A stretch of DNA of 64,000 nucleotides from Achromobacter sp. Root83 (GTDB lineage Bacteria > Pseudomonadota > Gammaproteobacteria > Burkholderiales > Burkholderiaceae_B). Location: positions 1 through 64,000 of the forward strand of contig NZ_LMIU01000026.1 in the NCBI RefSeq assembly GCF_001428845.1, written 5' to 3'. The position numbers were made by a program, and so were the translations under genes. The notes under the pieces are model-generated. The model ran no database searches. It saw only the letters and a list, made by a program, of their open reading frames with translations, and had not been told where the DNA came from. This document shows, piece by piece, positions 19,774 through 29,967 of this stretch; within the stretch, counting starts at the first letter, position 1, and each line of letters starts with the position of its first letter.

Positions 19774-20720
19774 GCACGCAATTCGGCAAGGTGGGTGTGT
19801 TGTACGGCGGCCGTTCCGCCGAGCGCGAAGTGTCCCTGATGTCGGGCAAGGGCGTGCACCAGGCGCTGACCGGCGCCGGCGTGGACGCGCACCTGTTCGA
19901 CACGGGCGAGCGCAGCCTGGCCGAGCTGGCGGCCGAAGGCTTTGACCGCGTGTTCATCGCGCTGCATGGCCGCTATGGCGAAGACGGCACGATCCAGGGC
20001 GCCCTGGAGCTGTTGGGCATCCCCTATACGGGCAGTGGCCCGATGGCCTCGGCGCTGGCCATGGACAAGACCATGACCAAGCGCATCTGGCTGCAGCATG
20101 GCCTGCCCACGCCCGACTTTGAATTGCTGGACGCCGACACGGAGCTGCGCCTCGTGCCTGACCGCCTGAGCCTGCCGCTGATCATCAAGCCGCCGCATGA
20201 AGGTTCCACCGTGGGCATCACCAAGGTGGTGGGCTATTCCGACATGAAGGAAGCCTACGCCGCGGCGGCGCGCTTCGACAGCGAAGTCCTGGCCGAGCAG
20301 TTCATCACCGGCCGCGAGCTGACCGTGGCGGTGCTAGGTTCGGGCAAGTCCGCGCGTGCGTTGCCGGTGATCGAAATCGCCGCGCCCGGCGGCAACTACG
20401 ACTACGAACACAAGTACTTCTCCGACGACACGCAGTACTTCTGCCCGGCCGCCTTGCCCGCGGACGTGGCTGAAGAAGTCGCCCGGGTTGCCGTTAAGGC
20501 CTATCAGACGCTGGGCTGCGAAGGCTGGGGCCGCGCCGACTTCATCCTCGACCGCGACAACCGGCCCTGGCTGCTTGAAATGAATACCTCGCCCGGCATG
20601 ACCGGCCATTCCCTGGTGCCCATGGCCGCGAAGGCCGTGGGGATCAGCTATGCCGATTTGTGCGTAGCGATCCTGTCCGAGGCGTCGTGCAAAGTGCACA
20701 GCCCCGCCCGCAACGCTTGA
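19770..20720 (+). CDS. ddl: D-alanine:D-alanine ligase
   Basis: ATP-grasp ligase making D-Ala-D-Ala for MurF. In 316 residues: [18 protein letters not shown] at the N-terminus, [14 protein letters not shown], the ATP-grasp loop [13 protein letters not shown], and the metal-binding [17 protein letters not shown] near the C-terminus. Size fits the DdlB type usually found in dcw clusters. ATGA overlap with murC; ftsQ follows after 12 bases. Confidence 0.96.
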   Translation: MSTQFGKVGVLYGGRSAEREVSLMSGKGVHQALTGAGVDAHLFDTGERSLAELAAEGFDRVFIALHGRYGEDGTIQGALELLGIPYTGSGPMASALAMDKTMTKRIWLQHGLPTPDFELLDADTELRLVPDRLSLPLIIKPPHEGSTVGITKVVGYSDMKEAYAAAARFDSEVLAEQFITGRELTVAVLGSGKSARALPVIEIAAPGGNYDYEHKYFSDDTQYFCPAALPADVAEEVARVAVKAYQTLGCEGWGRADFILDRDNRPWLLEMNTSPGMTGHSLVPMAAKAVGISYADLCVAILSEASCKVHSPARNA

Positions 20721-20732
20721 CCTGGATATTCC

Positions 20733-21557
20733 GTGTGGAACGACGCTCGCACTACCAACCTGATCGCCAACACGCTTGCCGTGCTGGCGGTTTGCGCCAT
20801 GCTCTTCGCGGGCGTGGTGTGGGTAGCGCAACGCCCGTTCTTCACGCTGTCGGCCATCGAGCTCGAATCGATGCCGGACACCGAACTGCACTATGTGTCG
20901 ACCGGCGCGGTGCGCTCGGCGATCGCGGGCCGCTTCAAGGGCAACTTCTTCACGGTGGACCTGGACGACGCGCGGGAGATCTTCGAGTCCGTTCCGTGGG
21001 TGCGGCACGCGACCGTGCGGCGGATCTGGCCCAATGTCCTGCGCGTGCGGATCGAGGAACAGCAGCCCCTGGCGCTGTGGAACGAGAACCAGATGATCAA
21101 CACCTGGGGCGAGGCGTTCACGGCGAACACGGGCGAGGTGGACGACGAGACGGTGCTGCCGCAGTTCGCCGGGCCCGAGGGCACGGAATCGCTAGTCGTG
21201 CAGCGCTATGCCGAGCTGGCGCGCTGGTTCGCGCCGCTGGACATGCACGTGCAGCAGTTGGAACTGAGTCCGCGCTACGCCTGGCGCGTCGTGCTTTCCA
21301 ACGGCATGTTGCTGGACCTGGGCCGCGATCCGGGCGCCGATGCGCCGGACCCGCACGGCCTGCCGGGCGCATTGCCGTTCGCCGCCCGTATTCAACGCTT
21401 TGTGCAGGCGTGGCCCGCTGTGTCGGGGCGCCTGGAAGGGCGCACCATCACGCAGGCCGACTTGCGCTATCCGAATGGTTTCGCCCTGGCGCTGGCCCCG
21501 TTGCCCGCGTCGGAAACCAAATCCAAATCCACACCGAAACCTCCCAAGAAACGCTAA
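20733..21557 (+). CDS. ftsQ: Cell division protein FtsQ
   Basis: A 274-residue bitopic divisome protein: N-terminal helix at about residues 11-31, then a POTRA domain (FTLSAIELESM to PWVRHATVRRIWPNVLRVRIEEQQP) and the FtsQ beta domain ending with TQADLRYPNGFALAL. It binds FtsB and FtsL in the periplasm. The tail is Lys/Pro-rich. Start GTG 20733 is the only good start before the helix. Its stop precedes the ftsA start by four bases. Confidence 0.93.
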   Translation: MWNDARTTNLIANTLAVLAVCAMLFAGVVWVAQRPFFTLSAIELESMPDTELHYVSTGAVRSAIAGRFKGNFFTVDLDDAREIFESVPWVRHATVRRIWPNVLRVRIEEQQPLALWNENQMINTWGEAFTANTGEVDDETVLPQFAGPEGTESLVVQRYAELARWFAPLDMHVQQLELSPRYAWRVVLSNGMLLDLGRDPGADAPDPHGLPGALPFAARIQRFVQAWPAVSGRLEGRTITQADLRYPNGFALALAPLPASETKSKSTPKPPKKR

Positions 21558-21561
21558 CGCC

Positions 21562-22788
21562 ATGACCCGTGACATCAAGGACCTTATCGTCGCCCTCGAT
21601 ATCGGCACCAGCAAGGTGGTGGCTGTGGTGGCTGAAATCCTGCCTGAAGGCCGCTTCGAAGTGCTTGGCCTTGGCCAGCACGAATCGCGCGGCATGCGCA
21701 AGGGCGTGGTCGTCAACATCGAGACCACTGTGAATTCCATCCAGCGCGCGCTTGAAGAAGCCGAGCTGATGGCAGATTGCAAGATTCGCGACGTCTACAC
21801 CGGCATCGCCGGCAGCCATATCCGCAGCTTCAATTCCAGCGGCATGGTCGCCGTGAAAGACAAGGAAGTCACCGCCACCGACGTCGCCCGCGTCATCGAG
21901 ACCGCCAAGGCGGTGAACATTCCGACCGACCAGCAGGTGCTGCACGTGCTGACCCAGGAGTTCATCGTCGACGGCCAGGAAGACATCCGCGAACCGATCG
22001 GCATGAGCGGCCTGCGCCTGGAAGTGCGCGTGCATATCGTGACGGGCGCGGTCAGCGCCGCCCAGAACATTGTGAAGTGCGTGCGCCGCTGCGGGCTGGA
22101 AGTGCAGGACCTGATCCTGCAGCCGCTGGCTTCGAGCCTGGCCGTGCTGACGGCCGACGAAAAGGAGCTGGGCGTCGTGCTGGTCGACATCGGGGGAGGC
22201 ACCACCGACGTGGCGATCTTCACCGGCGGCGCGATCCGCCACACCGCCGTGCTGCCTATCGCCGGCGACCAGATCACCAACGACATCGCGGCCATGCTGC
22301 GCACGCCGACGCCCGATGCCGAGGAAATCAAGCTGCGCTACGGCGTCGCCAAACAGGTGCTGGCCAGCCCGGACGAATCCGTGGAAGTGCCGGGCCTGGG
22401 TGACCGCGGCCCCCGCCAGGTCAAGCGCCAGGCGCTCGGCGCCGTGATCGAGCCGCGCGTGGAAGAGCTGTTCACGCTGGTGCAGCAGGTGGTGCGCGAC
22501 TCCGGCTACGAGGACCTGCTGGCTTCCGGCGTGGTCCTGACCGGCGGATCGGCGCAGTTGCCCGGCATGATCGAACTGGCCGAGGACGTGTTCCTCAAGC
22601 CCGTGCGCGTGGCGGTGCCCGAATACGAAGGCAGCCTGGCCGACGTGATGCGCAATCCGCGCTTCTCGACGGTGATGGGTCTGCTGCAGGAAGCGCGTAT
22701 GCAGCGTGTGCGAGGCCGCAAGGTGGCCGCCCAGACAGGCAATTTCAAGAGCCTGCTGGCGCGCATGAAGGAATGGTTCATGAATTAA
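21562..22788 (+). CDS. ftsA: Cell division protein FtsA
   Basis: Actin-like ATPase that tethers FtsZ to the membrane. The 408-residue protein has ALDIGTSKVVAVVAE (phosphate 1), the SHUT/1C region, VDIGGGTTDVAIF (phosphate 2), VLTGGSAQLPGM (adenosine motif) and a C-terminal amphipathic helix NFKSLLARMKEWFMN that serves as membrane anchor. The 186-bp gap before ftsZ is long for this cluster and probably holds an extra ftsZ promoter. Confidence 0.97.
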   Translation: MTRDIKDLIVALDIGTSKVVAVVAEILPEGRFEVLGLGQHESRGMRKGVVVNIETTVNSIQRALEEAELMADCKIRDVYTGIAGSHIRSFNSSGMVAVKDKEVTATDVARVIETAKAVNIPTDQQVLHVLTQEFIVDGQEDIREPIGMSGLRLEVRVHIVTGAVSAAQNIVKCVRRCGLEVQDLILQPLASSLAVLTADEKELGVVLVDIGGGTTDVAIFTGGAIRHTAVLPIAGDQITNDIAAMLRTPTPDAEEIKLRYGVAKQVLASPDESVEVPGLGDRGPRQVKRQALGAVIEPRVEELFTLVQQVVRDSGYEDLLASGVVLTGGSAQLPGMIELAEDVFLKPVRVAVPEYEGSLADVMRNPRFSTVMGLLQEARMQRVRGRKVAAQTGNFKSLLARMKEWFMN

Positions 22789-22974
22789 AGGGTGCAGGTT
22801 GGGGCCTGCTCCTTGGTGCGATCCGCGGCGGTTTTGCGGGGCGTGCCAGAAAGAGGAGGCGTCTCAAACCCGTGGCGGGCCTATGTAGCCGGCGTCGGCT
22901 TTGAGGCGATTCACAAATATAGGTTGTTGGGGAATTTTTGTGATTTGCAAAATCGGACTTGTGAGGGAGTCATC

Positions 22975-24159
22975 ATGATGAACTTTGAGATGCTAGAGAA
23001 CAACACCAAAGGGACCGTAATCAAGGTCGTTGGTGTGGGCGGTGCGGGCGGCAATGCCGTGGCGCACATGATTCGCAACGGCGTGCACGGCGTGGATTTC
23101 ATCTGCGCCAACACCGACGCGCAAGCGCTGTCGGCTACCAATGCCCCGGTGCAGATCCGTCTGGGCCGCACCGGCCTGGGCGCGGGCGCCAAGCCCGAAC
23201 AGGGACGTGCGTCGGCTGAAACCGCGCGCGAGGAGATCCGTGCCGCGCTGAATGGCGCGCACATGGTCTTCATCACCGCCGGCATGGGCGGTGGCACCGG
23301 CACCGGCGCGGGTCCGGTCGTGGCCGAGGTGGCGAAGGAACTGGGCATTCTGACCGTAGGCGTGGTCACCAAGCCCTTCACCTTCGAAGGCAACAAGCGC
23401 CTGAAGATGGCCGAGGACGGAATCTCGGAATTGGCCAAGCACGTGCATTCGCTCATCGTGGTGCTCAACGAGAACCTCTATGAACTGATGGACGAGGACG
23501 CGACGCAGGAAGACTGCTTCCGTTCCGCCGACGACATCCTGCACAACGCGTGCGCGGGTATCGCCGAAATCATCAACGTCGAAGGCAACGTCAACGTCGA
23601 CTTCGAAGACGTGAAGACGATCATGGGCGAACAGGGCCAGGCCATGATGGGCACGGCGTCGGCTTCTGGCGCGGACCGCGCCCGGGTGGCCGCCGAGCAC
23701 GCCATTGCCTGCCCGCTGCTGGAAGGCGTGGACCTGAACGGCGCTCGCGGCGTACTGGTCAACATCACCGCCAGCCGCTCGCTGAAGATGCGCGAAACGC
23801 GCGAAATCATGGAAACGATCCGCAGCTACGCTTCGGACGACGCGACCGTGATCTTCGGCACCGCCTACGACGAGTCCATGGGTGAAAACCTGCGCGTGAC
23901 CGTGGTTGCAACCGGCCTTGGCCGCGCGCAGGCACGTCCGCAACTGGTTCAGACCACGGCGGAAGTCCTGCGCACCGGTACCGACAACATGCCCATGGGC
24001 ACGATGGCGGCCGGCCAAGGCGGCGACTACCGCAACCTGGACATGCCGTCTGTCATGCGCAATCCGCGCAGCCAGGCGTCGGCCCAGGTGCGTGCTCTGG
24101 AAAGCTCGGGCATGGATCATTTCGACATTCCGGCGTTCCTGCGCAAGCAGGCGGATTGA
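22975..24159 (+). CDS. ftsZ: Cell division GTPase FtsZ
   Basis: Tubulin-like GTPase forming the Z ring. In 394 residues: VVGVGGAGGNAV, ANTDAQAL, the GTP signature GGGTGTG near residues 105-111, the T7 catalytic segment NVDFEDVKTIM, a flexible linker and the C-terminal peptide FDIPAFLRKQAD that binds FtsA and ZipA. I chose ATG 22975 over the longer upstream frame because GAGGGAG lies at 22963-22968 and the protein then begins in the usual way; ATG 22978 is equally possible. Confidence 0.97.
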   Translation: MMNFEMLENNTKGTVIKVVGVGGAGGNAVAHMIRNGVHGVDFICANTDAQALSATNAPVQIRLGRTGLGAGAKPEQGRASAETAREEIRAALNGAHMVFITAGMGGGTGTGAGPVVAEVAKELGILTVGVVTKPFTFEGNKRLKMAEDGISELAKHVHSLIVVLNENLYELMDEDATQEDCFRSADDILHNACAGIAEIINVEGNVNVDFEDVKTIMGEQGQAMMGTASASGADRARVAAEHAIACPLLEGVDLNGARGVLVNITASRSLKMRETREIMETIRSYASDDATVIFGTAYDESMGENLRVTVVATGLGRAQARPQLVQTTAEVLRTGTDNMPMGTMAAGQGGDYRNLDMPSVMRNPRSQASAQVRALESSGMDHFDIPAFLRKQAD

Positions 24160-24162
24160 ACC

Positions 24163-24185
24163 TTAGAGCCGGCCAACGGCTCTAA
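24163..24185 (+). terminator. Hairpin after ftsZ
   Basis: TTAGAGCCG and CGGCTCTAA form a perfect 9-bp stem around GCCAA directly after the ftsZ stop. Only a short A/T stretch follows, so it may be a weak terminator or an mRNA-stabilising 3' structure between the dcw operon and lpxC. Confidence 0.5.
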
Positions 24186-24328
24186 ATGCACTCCCTCATC
24201 TCCGGCCCGCCTGTCCCCTCGGGCGGCCGGAGGCAGAGCGGTCCGTGTTTCCCTTGCACGGCATCAAAAAAGGGACGGAGGTTCAGGTCGATCCCGACAC
24301 CGCGATGGCGGCAAGGATCGGACAGAGT

Positions 24329-24374
24329 TACAATACGTCAGTTACGCCGGCAAACTATTCACTATCTTGCCGGC
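24329..24374 (+). promoter_or_regulatory. lpxC leader: -10-like element and hairpin
   Basis: TACAAT at 24329-24334 is a good -10 hexamer, but no matching -35 is seen. Twelve bases later GCCGGCAA (24346-24353) and TTGCCGGC (24367-24374) form a perfect 8-bp stem around a 13-base loop containing ACTAT twice. If transcription starts near 24341, the hairpin would cap the lpxC mRNA, ending 25 bases before the start codon. Confidence 0.4.
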
Positions 24375-24399
24375 TTCCTGGCTCAAATTCCCAAGTCTC

Positions 24400-25323
24400 A
24401 TGTTCCGACAGCGCAGCATTCAGAATCTCGTCCGCACGACAGGCGTCGGCGTCCATTCAGGACGGCGGGTGGAGCTCACCTTGCGCCCGGCACAACCCAA
24501 TACCGGTATCGTGTTTCACCGCGTGGACTTGCCGCAGGTCGTGGACCTGCCTGCTCAAGCCACGGGCGTGGGCGATACGCGCATGGCGTCCGTGCTGCAG
24601 CAGGGCAATGTCCGCGTGTCCACGGTGGAACATCTCATGTCGGCCCTGGCCGGCCTGGGTATCGACAACCTGCATATCGACCTTACTGCCGAAGAAGTCC
24701 CCATCATGGACGGCAGTGCGGCGACGTTTGTTTATCTGTTGCGCTCGGCGGGCATCGTCGAGCAAAACGCCCCCAAGCAATTCATCCGCGTCTTGAAGCC
24801 GGTGGAAGTGCGCGAAGGCGAAGGCCGCTCCGAGAAGTGGGCCCGGCTGGAACCCCATGAGGGTTATGCGCTGGCGTTCTCGATCGACTTCCGTCATCCC
24901 GCCATCGACTCGACGGCCAATTTTGCCGAAATCGATTTCGCGACGCACTCGTATGTGCGCGAGATCGCCCGGGCGCGCACCTTCGGTTTCGTGAACGAAG
25001 TCGAGGCCCTGCGGTCGATGGGCCTGGCCCGAGGCGGCAGCCTGGACAACGCCATCGTCATGGACGAGTACCGCGTGCTCAACAGCGACGGGCTGCGCTA
25101 TGACGACGAATTCGTGAAGCACAAGATCCTGGACGCCATTGGCGACCTGTATCTGCTGGGCAAGCCCCTGGTGGCGCGCTACGTGGCGTGCAAATCGGGG
25201 CACGGGCTGAACAACCAGTTGGCCCGCGCGTTGCTTGAGCAGCGCGATGCCTGGGAATTGATTACCTATGAATCGCAGGCAGAAGCGCCCCAGGCGTTTC
25301 GCCACGAATGGAAGCTGGCTTAA
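24400..25323 (+). CDS. lpxC: UDP-3-O-acyl-GlcNAc deacetylase
   Basis: Zinc enzyme for the committed step of lipid A synthesis. The 307-residue protein starts [21 protein letters not shown] and has the zinc ligands in [12 protein letters not shown] (His) and [16 protein letters not shown] (His and Asp), plus [12 protein letters not shown] and [14 protein letters not shown]. Length matches E. coli (305). It lies after ftsZ, as in many proteobacteria, but is separated by 240 bp with its own leader hairpin, which suggests separate control. Confidence 0.97.
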   Translation: MFRQRSIQNLVRTTGVGVHSGRRVELTLRPAQPNTGIVFHRVDLPQVVDLPAQATGVGDTRMASVLQQGNVRVSTVEHLMSALAGLGIDNLHIDLTAEEVPIMDGSAATFVYLLRSAGIVEQNAPKQFIRVLKPVEVREGEGRSEKWARLEPHEGYALAFSIDFRHPAIDSTANFAEIDFATHSYVREIARARTFGFVNEVEALRSMGLARGGSLDNAIVMDEYRVLNSDGLRYDDEFVKHKILDAIGDLYLLGKPLVARYVACKSGHGLNNQLARALLEQRDAWELITYESQAEAPQAFRHEWKLA

Positions 25324-25392
25324 CGCCCAGCTTTCAAGCCGGGCCCGGCCGCCGGGGTGCTCCCCGATCCAAGCGCGCGGGTTCCTGCTTAA

Positions 25393-25413
25393 GGATGGCG
25401 CCGGCCGCCATCC
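25393..25413. terminator. Hairpin between convergent lpxC and dciA-like genes
   Basis: GGATGGCG (25393-25400) and CGCCATCC (25406-25413) form a perfect 8-bp stem around CCGGC in the gap between two converging genes. No T-run follows, so the terminator role rests mainly on position. Confidence 0.4.
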
Positions 25414-25520
25414 CCTAGCGCGATAGTCGCAAACCGGTAGCAGACCATCGGGCCATCGGCCTGAAAACTTGGTTTCGCTACGTTTCCGGGCAGGCGAAAT
25501 GCCGGACAACGGGGGTGGCG

Positions 25521-26012
25521 TCAGCTACTCTTGTGGTGCCTCAAGAGCTTGGCGACCGCATCCGCCAATGCGCCTGGACGCAAGTTGTCGTGCAGCGATT
25601 CGAACGCGCCCAGGGCCTTGTCGCCCAGGGGTTGCGCCTCTTTGGGCGGGCGCGGCTGACGGGCGCCGGGCTTGGGCAAACCCGCTTGTACCTTGATGGC
25701 AATTTCGTTAAGGTTCCACCCTTGGTCCGCGAGCGACCGCGCAATGCGCGGCGCCAATTGACGCATCTTGGCCGCATGAGCGGCACTAGGCACCACCAGG
25801 TGCAGGCACTGGTTTTCCAGTTTGCCAACCTGGCACACGGCGCCCAGCGGGGCGGGCAACACTGCCGCCACCGCATACTGGATTTGCAAGTGCTTGCGGG
25901 CGGTCGCCAATACGCCGGCGCCCCGCATGTCATGACCCAGCCATCCCAGGGCGGTATTTTCTGCCCTTCGGCTGGACCCGGAACGTTGACGGTATGAAGA
26001 GGGTCTATTCAT
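25521..26012 (-). CDS. DUF721/DciA-like protein
   Basis: A 163-residue basic protein with the DUF721 pattern: RRAENTALGWLGHD, ILATARKHLQIQ-like segment, then CLHLVVPSAAHAAKMRQLAPRI, SLADQGWNLNEIAIKVQ. DciA members load the replicative helicase DnaB in bacteria lacking DnaC; a Pro-rich disordered tail is also typical. Start ATG 26012 was preferred because the longer frame would overlap the divergent M23 gene. In betaproteobacteria this gene often sits beside the M23 peptidase and secA, as here. Function is by family only. Confidence 0.75.
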   Translation of the reverse strand: MNRPSSYRQRSGSSRRAENTALGWLGHDMRGAGVLATARKHLQIQYAVAAVLPAPLGAVCQVGKLENQCLHLVVPSAAHAAKMRQLAPRIARSLADQGWNLNEIAIKVQAGLPKPGARQPRPPKEAQPLGDKALGAFESLHDNLRPGALADAVAKLLRHHKSS

Positions 26013-26039
26013 GCCGGCTCTAAGATTAGGAAGCAAACC

Positions 26040-27026
26040 TTGAAAATCGTGATTATGCACGCCCGCGAAGGGCAGGACGGGCATTTCACCCTGGGAGGCG
26101 CACATCTGGCGTTGTTTCTGGGGTGCGCCCTGATGACCGCGGCCATTTTTGGCGCGGCGCTACAACGATACATCACTCCCATCCTGCCGGCGGTCCATAC
26201 GGTGGGCTGGCCCTTGTCGGATCAGCCCGGGCGCGACGCCGATTTCCTGCGCGGAAACATGAATCTGCTGGCCGCGAAGGTGGGGGCGCTGCAGGCCAAG
26301 CTGGTCAGCATCGATGGCCTGGGCCAGCGCGTGGCCAAAGTGGCGGGCGTGGCCTACACCGATCCCGAATTGGCAAAGCAGTTGGCCGTGGCGCAACCCG
26401 AAGCGCTGATCCAGCCGGAAGCCACGCAGGTCATGGACGACCTGTTCACCGATCATCCCCCGCCCAGCGCGGCGTCGGCCGAGGCGCTAGGCCGCCAGCT
26501 CGACGAAATACAGGCACGGCTGTCTCAGCAGACGGACAACCTGAAGCTGCTGGACGCTGCCTTGACCAAGCGCTCGGCGGACCAGGCCCGCATGCCGACC
26601 GCCATGCCGATCACCGACTATCCCTATCTGTCTTCCTCCTATGGCTGGCGCCGTAATCCGGTGACGGGACGTACCGCCATGCACGAGGGATTGGACTTCG
26701 CCGCGCCCGCTGGCACGCCCATCCTGGCGGCCTCGGGCGGGGTGGTGCTGGAATCCAAGTTCCAGCCGGGCTTTGGCAATATGGTCGAAATCGACCATGG
26801 CGATGGCCTGATCACCCGCTATGCCCATGCCTCTTCGCTGATGGTCAAGCAGGGGCAGCTCGTCGAGCGTGGCCAACAGGTGGCCCGCGTAGGCAGTTCC
26901 GGCCGTTCGACCGGCCCGCATCTGCACTTCGAGGTCCGGCTTGCAGGCCAGCCCCTGGATCCCCGCCTGTTCCTGGGGCCGCAGCAGCATGCGCCGCCCG
27001 CCATCGCCCAGGCCGCCACGCCCTGA
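26040..27026 (+). CDS. M23-family (LytM) peptidase, membrane anchored
   Basis: A 328-residue protein with an N-terminal hydrophobic segment (about residues 21-41), a helical linker rich in Gln and Leu (about 75-180), and a C-terminal LytM domain. Zinc and catalytic residues are visible in MHEGLDFAAPAGTPI (H and D) and GPHLHFEVR (HxH). Such proteins cut or regulate peptidoglycan cross-bridges in the periplasm. TTG 26040 is taken as start because AGGAAG lies 7 bases before it; ATG 26055 is an alternative. It lies 27 bases from the divergent DciA-like gene and about 190 before secA. Confidence 0.88.
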   Translation: MKIVIMHAREGQDGHFTLGGAHLALFLGCALMTAAIFGAALQRYITPILPAVHTVGWPLSDQPGRDADFLRGNMNLLAAKVGALQAKLVSIDGLGQRVAKVAGVAYTDPELAKQLAVAQPEALIQPEATQVMDDLFTDHPPPSAASAEALGRQLDEIQARLSQQTDNLKLLDAALTKRSADQARMPTAMPITDYPYLSSSYGWRRNPVTGRTAMHEGLDFAAPAGTPILAASGGVVLESKFQPGFGNMVEIDHGDGLITRYAHASSLMVKQGQLVERGQQVARVGSSGRSTGPHLHFEVRLAGQPLDPRLFLGPQQHAPPAIAQAATP

Positions 27027-27216
27027 ACCCTTGGCCGGTTGGCTGGTCAAACCGGTCAACAATGCTACCCTGGTAATAGGTTCAGGCTATTGCGCTCCAG
27101 GTGCGTTAAACTGGTTCGTTTCCCAGCGGACCCCCGCTCAACCAATAACATCAAGTCACGGGTGACGCTGCCCAAGCGCTTTTGTGTGCGGCGTGGCTCG
27201 TGCGGCCGACATACGC

Positions 27217-29952
27217 ATGGTTTCTCTGCTCAAAAAACTCATAGGTAGCCGCAACGATCGGCTGCTTAAGCAGTATCGCAAGCTGGTAACCCAGATCAAT
27301 GGGCTAGAACCCAAGATCTCCGCGCTCTCCGATTCGGAGCTGGCGGCCAAAACCGAGGAATTCCGTTCCCGCCACGCCCAGGGCACATCCCTGGACGACC
27401 TGCTGCCCGAGGCCTTCGCCGTTGTGCGCGAAGCGGGCAAGCGGGTGTTCGGCATGCGCCACTTCGATGCGCAACTGCTGGGCGGCATCGCCCTGCACAG
27501 CGGGAAGATCGCGGAAATGCGTACGGGCGAAGGCAAGACGCTCATGGCGACGCTGCCCGTCTACCTGAATGCCATCGCTGGCAAGGGCGTTCACGTGGTG
27601 ACCGTGAACGACTACCTGGCCCGCCGTGACGCGGAATGGATGGGGCGCCTGTACCACTTCCTGGGAATGAGCACGGGCGTGGTGGTGCCACAGCAGCCCA
27701 ACGAAGAAAAGAAAGCCGCCTACGCGGCCGACATCACGTACGGCACCAATAACGAATTCGGCTTCGACTATCTGCGCGACAACATGGAATACCGTGTTGA
27801 GGACCGCCGCCAGCGCGTGCTGTTCTATGCAATCGTCGACGAAGTGGACTCGATCCTGATCGACGAAGCCCGCACGCCGCTGATCATTTCCGGCCAGGCC
27901 GAAGATCACACCGAACTCTATATCCGCATGAACGCGGTGCCGCCGCTGCTCAAGCGCATGGCAAGCGAGCCCAAGCCGCAGGAGCCGGAACCCGAGGGCG
28001 ACTACTGGGTCGACGAAAAGAGCCAGCAGGTCTACCTGTCCGAAGCCGGACACGAGAACGCCGAAGCGATCCTGGCCCGCCTGGGCATCCTGCCCGAAGG
28101 CGAGTCGCTGTACGACCCGCGCCATATCGCGCTGATGCACCACCTGATGGTGGCCCTGCGCGCCAACAACCTGTTCTTCCGCGATCAGCAGTACGTCGTG
28201 CAGGACGGCGAGGTCGTGATCGTCGACGAATTCACGGGCCGCCTGATGGTGGGCCGCCGCTGGTCCGATGGCCTGCACCAGGCTGTCGAGGCCAAGGAAG
28301 GCGTGAAGATCCAGCACGAAAACCAGACGCTGGCATCGATCACGTTCCAGAACTACTTCCGCATGTACGAAAAGCTGTCCGGCATGACGGGCACGGCGGA
28401 CACGGAAGCCTACGAATTCCAGGAAATCTACGGGCTTGAAACGGTCATCATCCCGACCAATAAGCCCATGATCCGCAAGGACCAGAACGACCAGGTGTTC
28501 AAGACCGATGGCGAGAAGTACAACGCCATCCTTGAAGACATCCGCGACTGCCACGAGCGTGGGCAGCCCGTGCTGGTGGGCACGACCAGCATCGAAAATT
28601 CCGAGCTGCTGTCGGGCCTGCTGAAAAAGGCCAAGCTGCCGCACGAAGTGCTCAACGCCAAGCAGCACGCCCGCGAAGCCGAAATCGTCGCCGAAGCCGG
28701 CAAGCCCGGCCATATCACCATCGCCACCAACATGGCGGGCCGCGGCACCGACATCGTGCTGGGCGGCAGCGTCGACAAACAGGTCGACCTGATCCGCGCC
28801 GACGAATCCTTGTCCGATGCCGAGAAGACCGCTCGCATCGAGAAGGTGCGCGCCGAATGGAAGCCGCAAAATGAGCAGGTAAAGGCCGCGGGCGGCCTGC
28901 GCATCATCGGCACCGAGCGCCACGAATCGCGCCGCATCGACAATCAGCTTCGCGGCCGCGCCGGCCGCCAGGGCGATCCGGGCTCGTCCCGCTTCTACCT
29001 GTCGCTGGAAGATTCGCTGATGCGCATTTTCGCGGGCGACCGCGTGCGCGCCATCATGGAACGCCTGAAGCTGCCCGAGGGCGAGCCCATCGAGGCCGGC
29101 ATGGTGACGCGTTCGATCGAGACCGCGCAGCGCAAGGTGGAAGGCCGCAACTTCGACATCCGCAAGCAATTGCTGGAATACGACGACGTCGCCAACGATC
29201 AGCGCAAGGTGCTGTATTCGCAGCGCAATGACGTGCTGGAAGCCGCCAGCGTGGGCGCCACCGTGCAGAACCTGCGCGACGCCGCCGTGACCGAACTGTT
29301 CAATACGTACGTGCCGCCTGAGTCGGTGGAAGAGCAGTGGGATATCCCGGCGCTGCAAAAGGCGCTGGAAGCCGACTGGCACCTGCATCTGCCTCTGACC
29401 GAGATGCTGGAAAAGGAAGAGAGCCTGACCGACGAAGACCTGCGCGAACGCGTGGTGGCCGCGGCGCGCGATGCGTACCAGGCCAAGGTCGATCAAGTCG
29501 GCACGGAGTCCTGGTCGCAATTCGAGCGCTCGATCATGCTGCAGGCGATCGATACGCACTGGCGTGAACACCTGTCGGCGCTGGACTACCTGCGCCAGGG
29601 CATTCATCTGCGCGGTTACGCGCAGAAGAACCCCAAGCAGGAATACAAGCGCGAAGCCTTCGAGCTGTTCTCGGGCATGCTGGACCGCGTCCGCGACGAT
29701 GTGGTCAAGGTGCTGATGACTGTGCGTGTGCAGTCGTCGGAGCAGGTCGAACAGGCCGAAGCCGAGGCGGCGCAACCGCACGTGCAGAACGTGCAGTACC
29801 ACCATTCCGACTACGACGAAGCGCTGGCCGCGACCGAGTCCGACGACAGTGCCCAGCCCGTGCGCAACGCATTGCCCAAGGTCGGCCGCAACGACCCGTG
29901 CCCTTGCGGCAGCGGCAAGAAGTACAAGCAGTGCCACGGTAAGCTGGTCTGA
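27217..29952 (+). CDS. secA: Preprotein translocase ATPase SecA
   Basis: Motor ATPase that drives secreted proteins through SecYEG. The 911-residue protein has the Walker A region [14 protein letters not shown] near residue 102, [15 protein letters not shown] near 206, the preprotein cross-linking and scaffold domains ([14 protein letters not shown]), [33 protein letters not shown], and a C-terminal zinc motif [13 protein letters not shown] for SecB binding. ATG 27217 gives the usual N-terminus [15 protein letters not shown]; the frame extends upstream to a GTG without conserved sequence. Confidence 0.98.
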   Translation: MVSLLKKLIGSRNDRLLKQYRKLVTQINGLEPKISALSDSELAAKTEEFRSRHAQGTSLDDLLPEAFAVVREAGKRVFGMRHFDAQLLGGIALHSGKIAEMRTGEGKTLMATLPVYLNAIAGKGVHVVTVNDYLARRDAEWMGRLYHFLGMSTGVVVPQQPNEEKKAAYAADITYGTNNEFGFDYLRDNMEYRVEDRRQRVLFYAIVDEVDSILIDEARTPLIISGQAEDHTELYIRMNAVPPLLKRMASEPKPQEPEPEGDYWVDEKSQQVYLSEAGHENAEAILARLGILPEGESLYDPRHIALMHHLMVALRANNLFFRDQQYVVQDGEVVIVDEFTGRLMVGRRWSDGLHQAVEAKEGVKIQHENQTLASITFQNYFRMYEKLSGMTGTADTEAYEFQEIYGLETVIIPTNKPMIRKDQNDQVFKTDGEKYNAILEDIRDCHERGQPVLVGTTSIENSELLSGLLKKAKLPHEVLNAKQHAREAEIVAEAGKPGHITIATNMAGRGTDIVLGGSVDKQVDLIRADESLSDAEKTARIEKVRAEWKPQNEQVKAAGGLRIIGTERHESRRIDNQLRGRAGRQGDPGSSRFYLSLEDSLMRIFAGDRVRAIMERLKLPEGEPIEAGMVTRSIETAQRKVEGRNFDIRKQLLEYDDVANDQRKVLYSQRNDVLEAASVGATVQNLRDAAVTELFNTYVPPESVEEQWDIPALQKALEADWHLHLPLTEMLEKEESLTDEDLRERVVAAARDAYQAKVDQVGTESWSQFERSIMLQAIDTHWREHLSALDYLRQGIHLRGYAQKNPKQEYKREAFELFSGMLDRVRDDVVKVLMTVRVQSSEQVEQAEAEAAQPHVQNVQYHHSDYDEALAATESDDSAQPVRNALPKVGRNDPCPCGSGKKYKQCHGKLV

Positions 29953-29967
29953 TAAAGGGAAACCGTC

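Noticed and set aside
22792..22974. Upstream extension of the ftsZ frame
   Set aside because: The frame is open by chance; the conserved FtsZ N-terminus and a GAGGGAG site place the start at 22975 or 22978.
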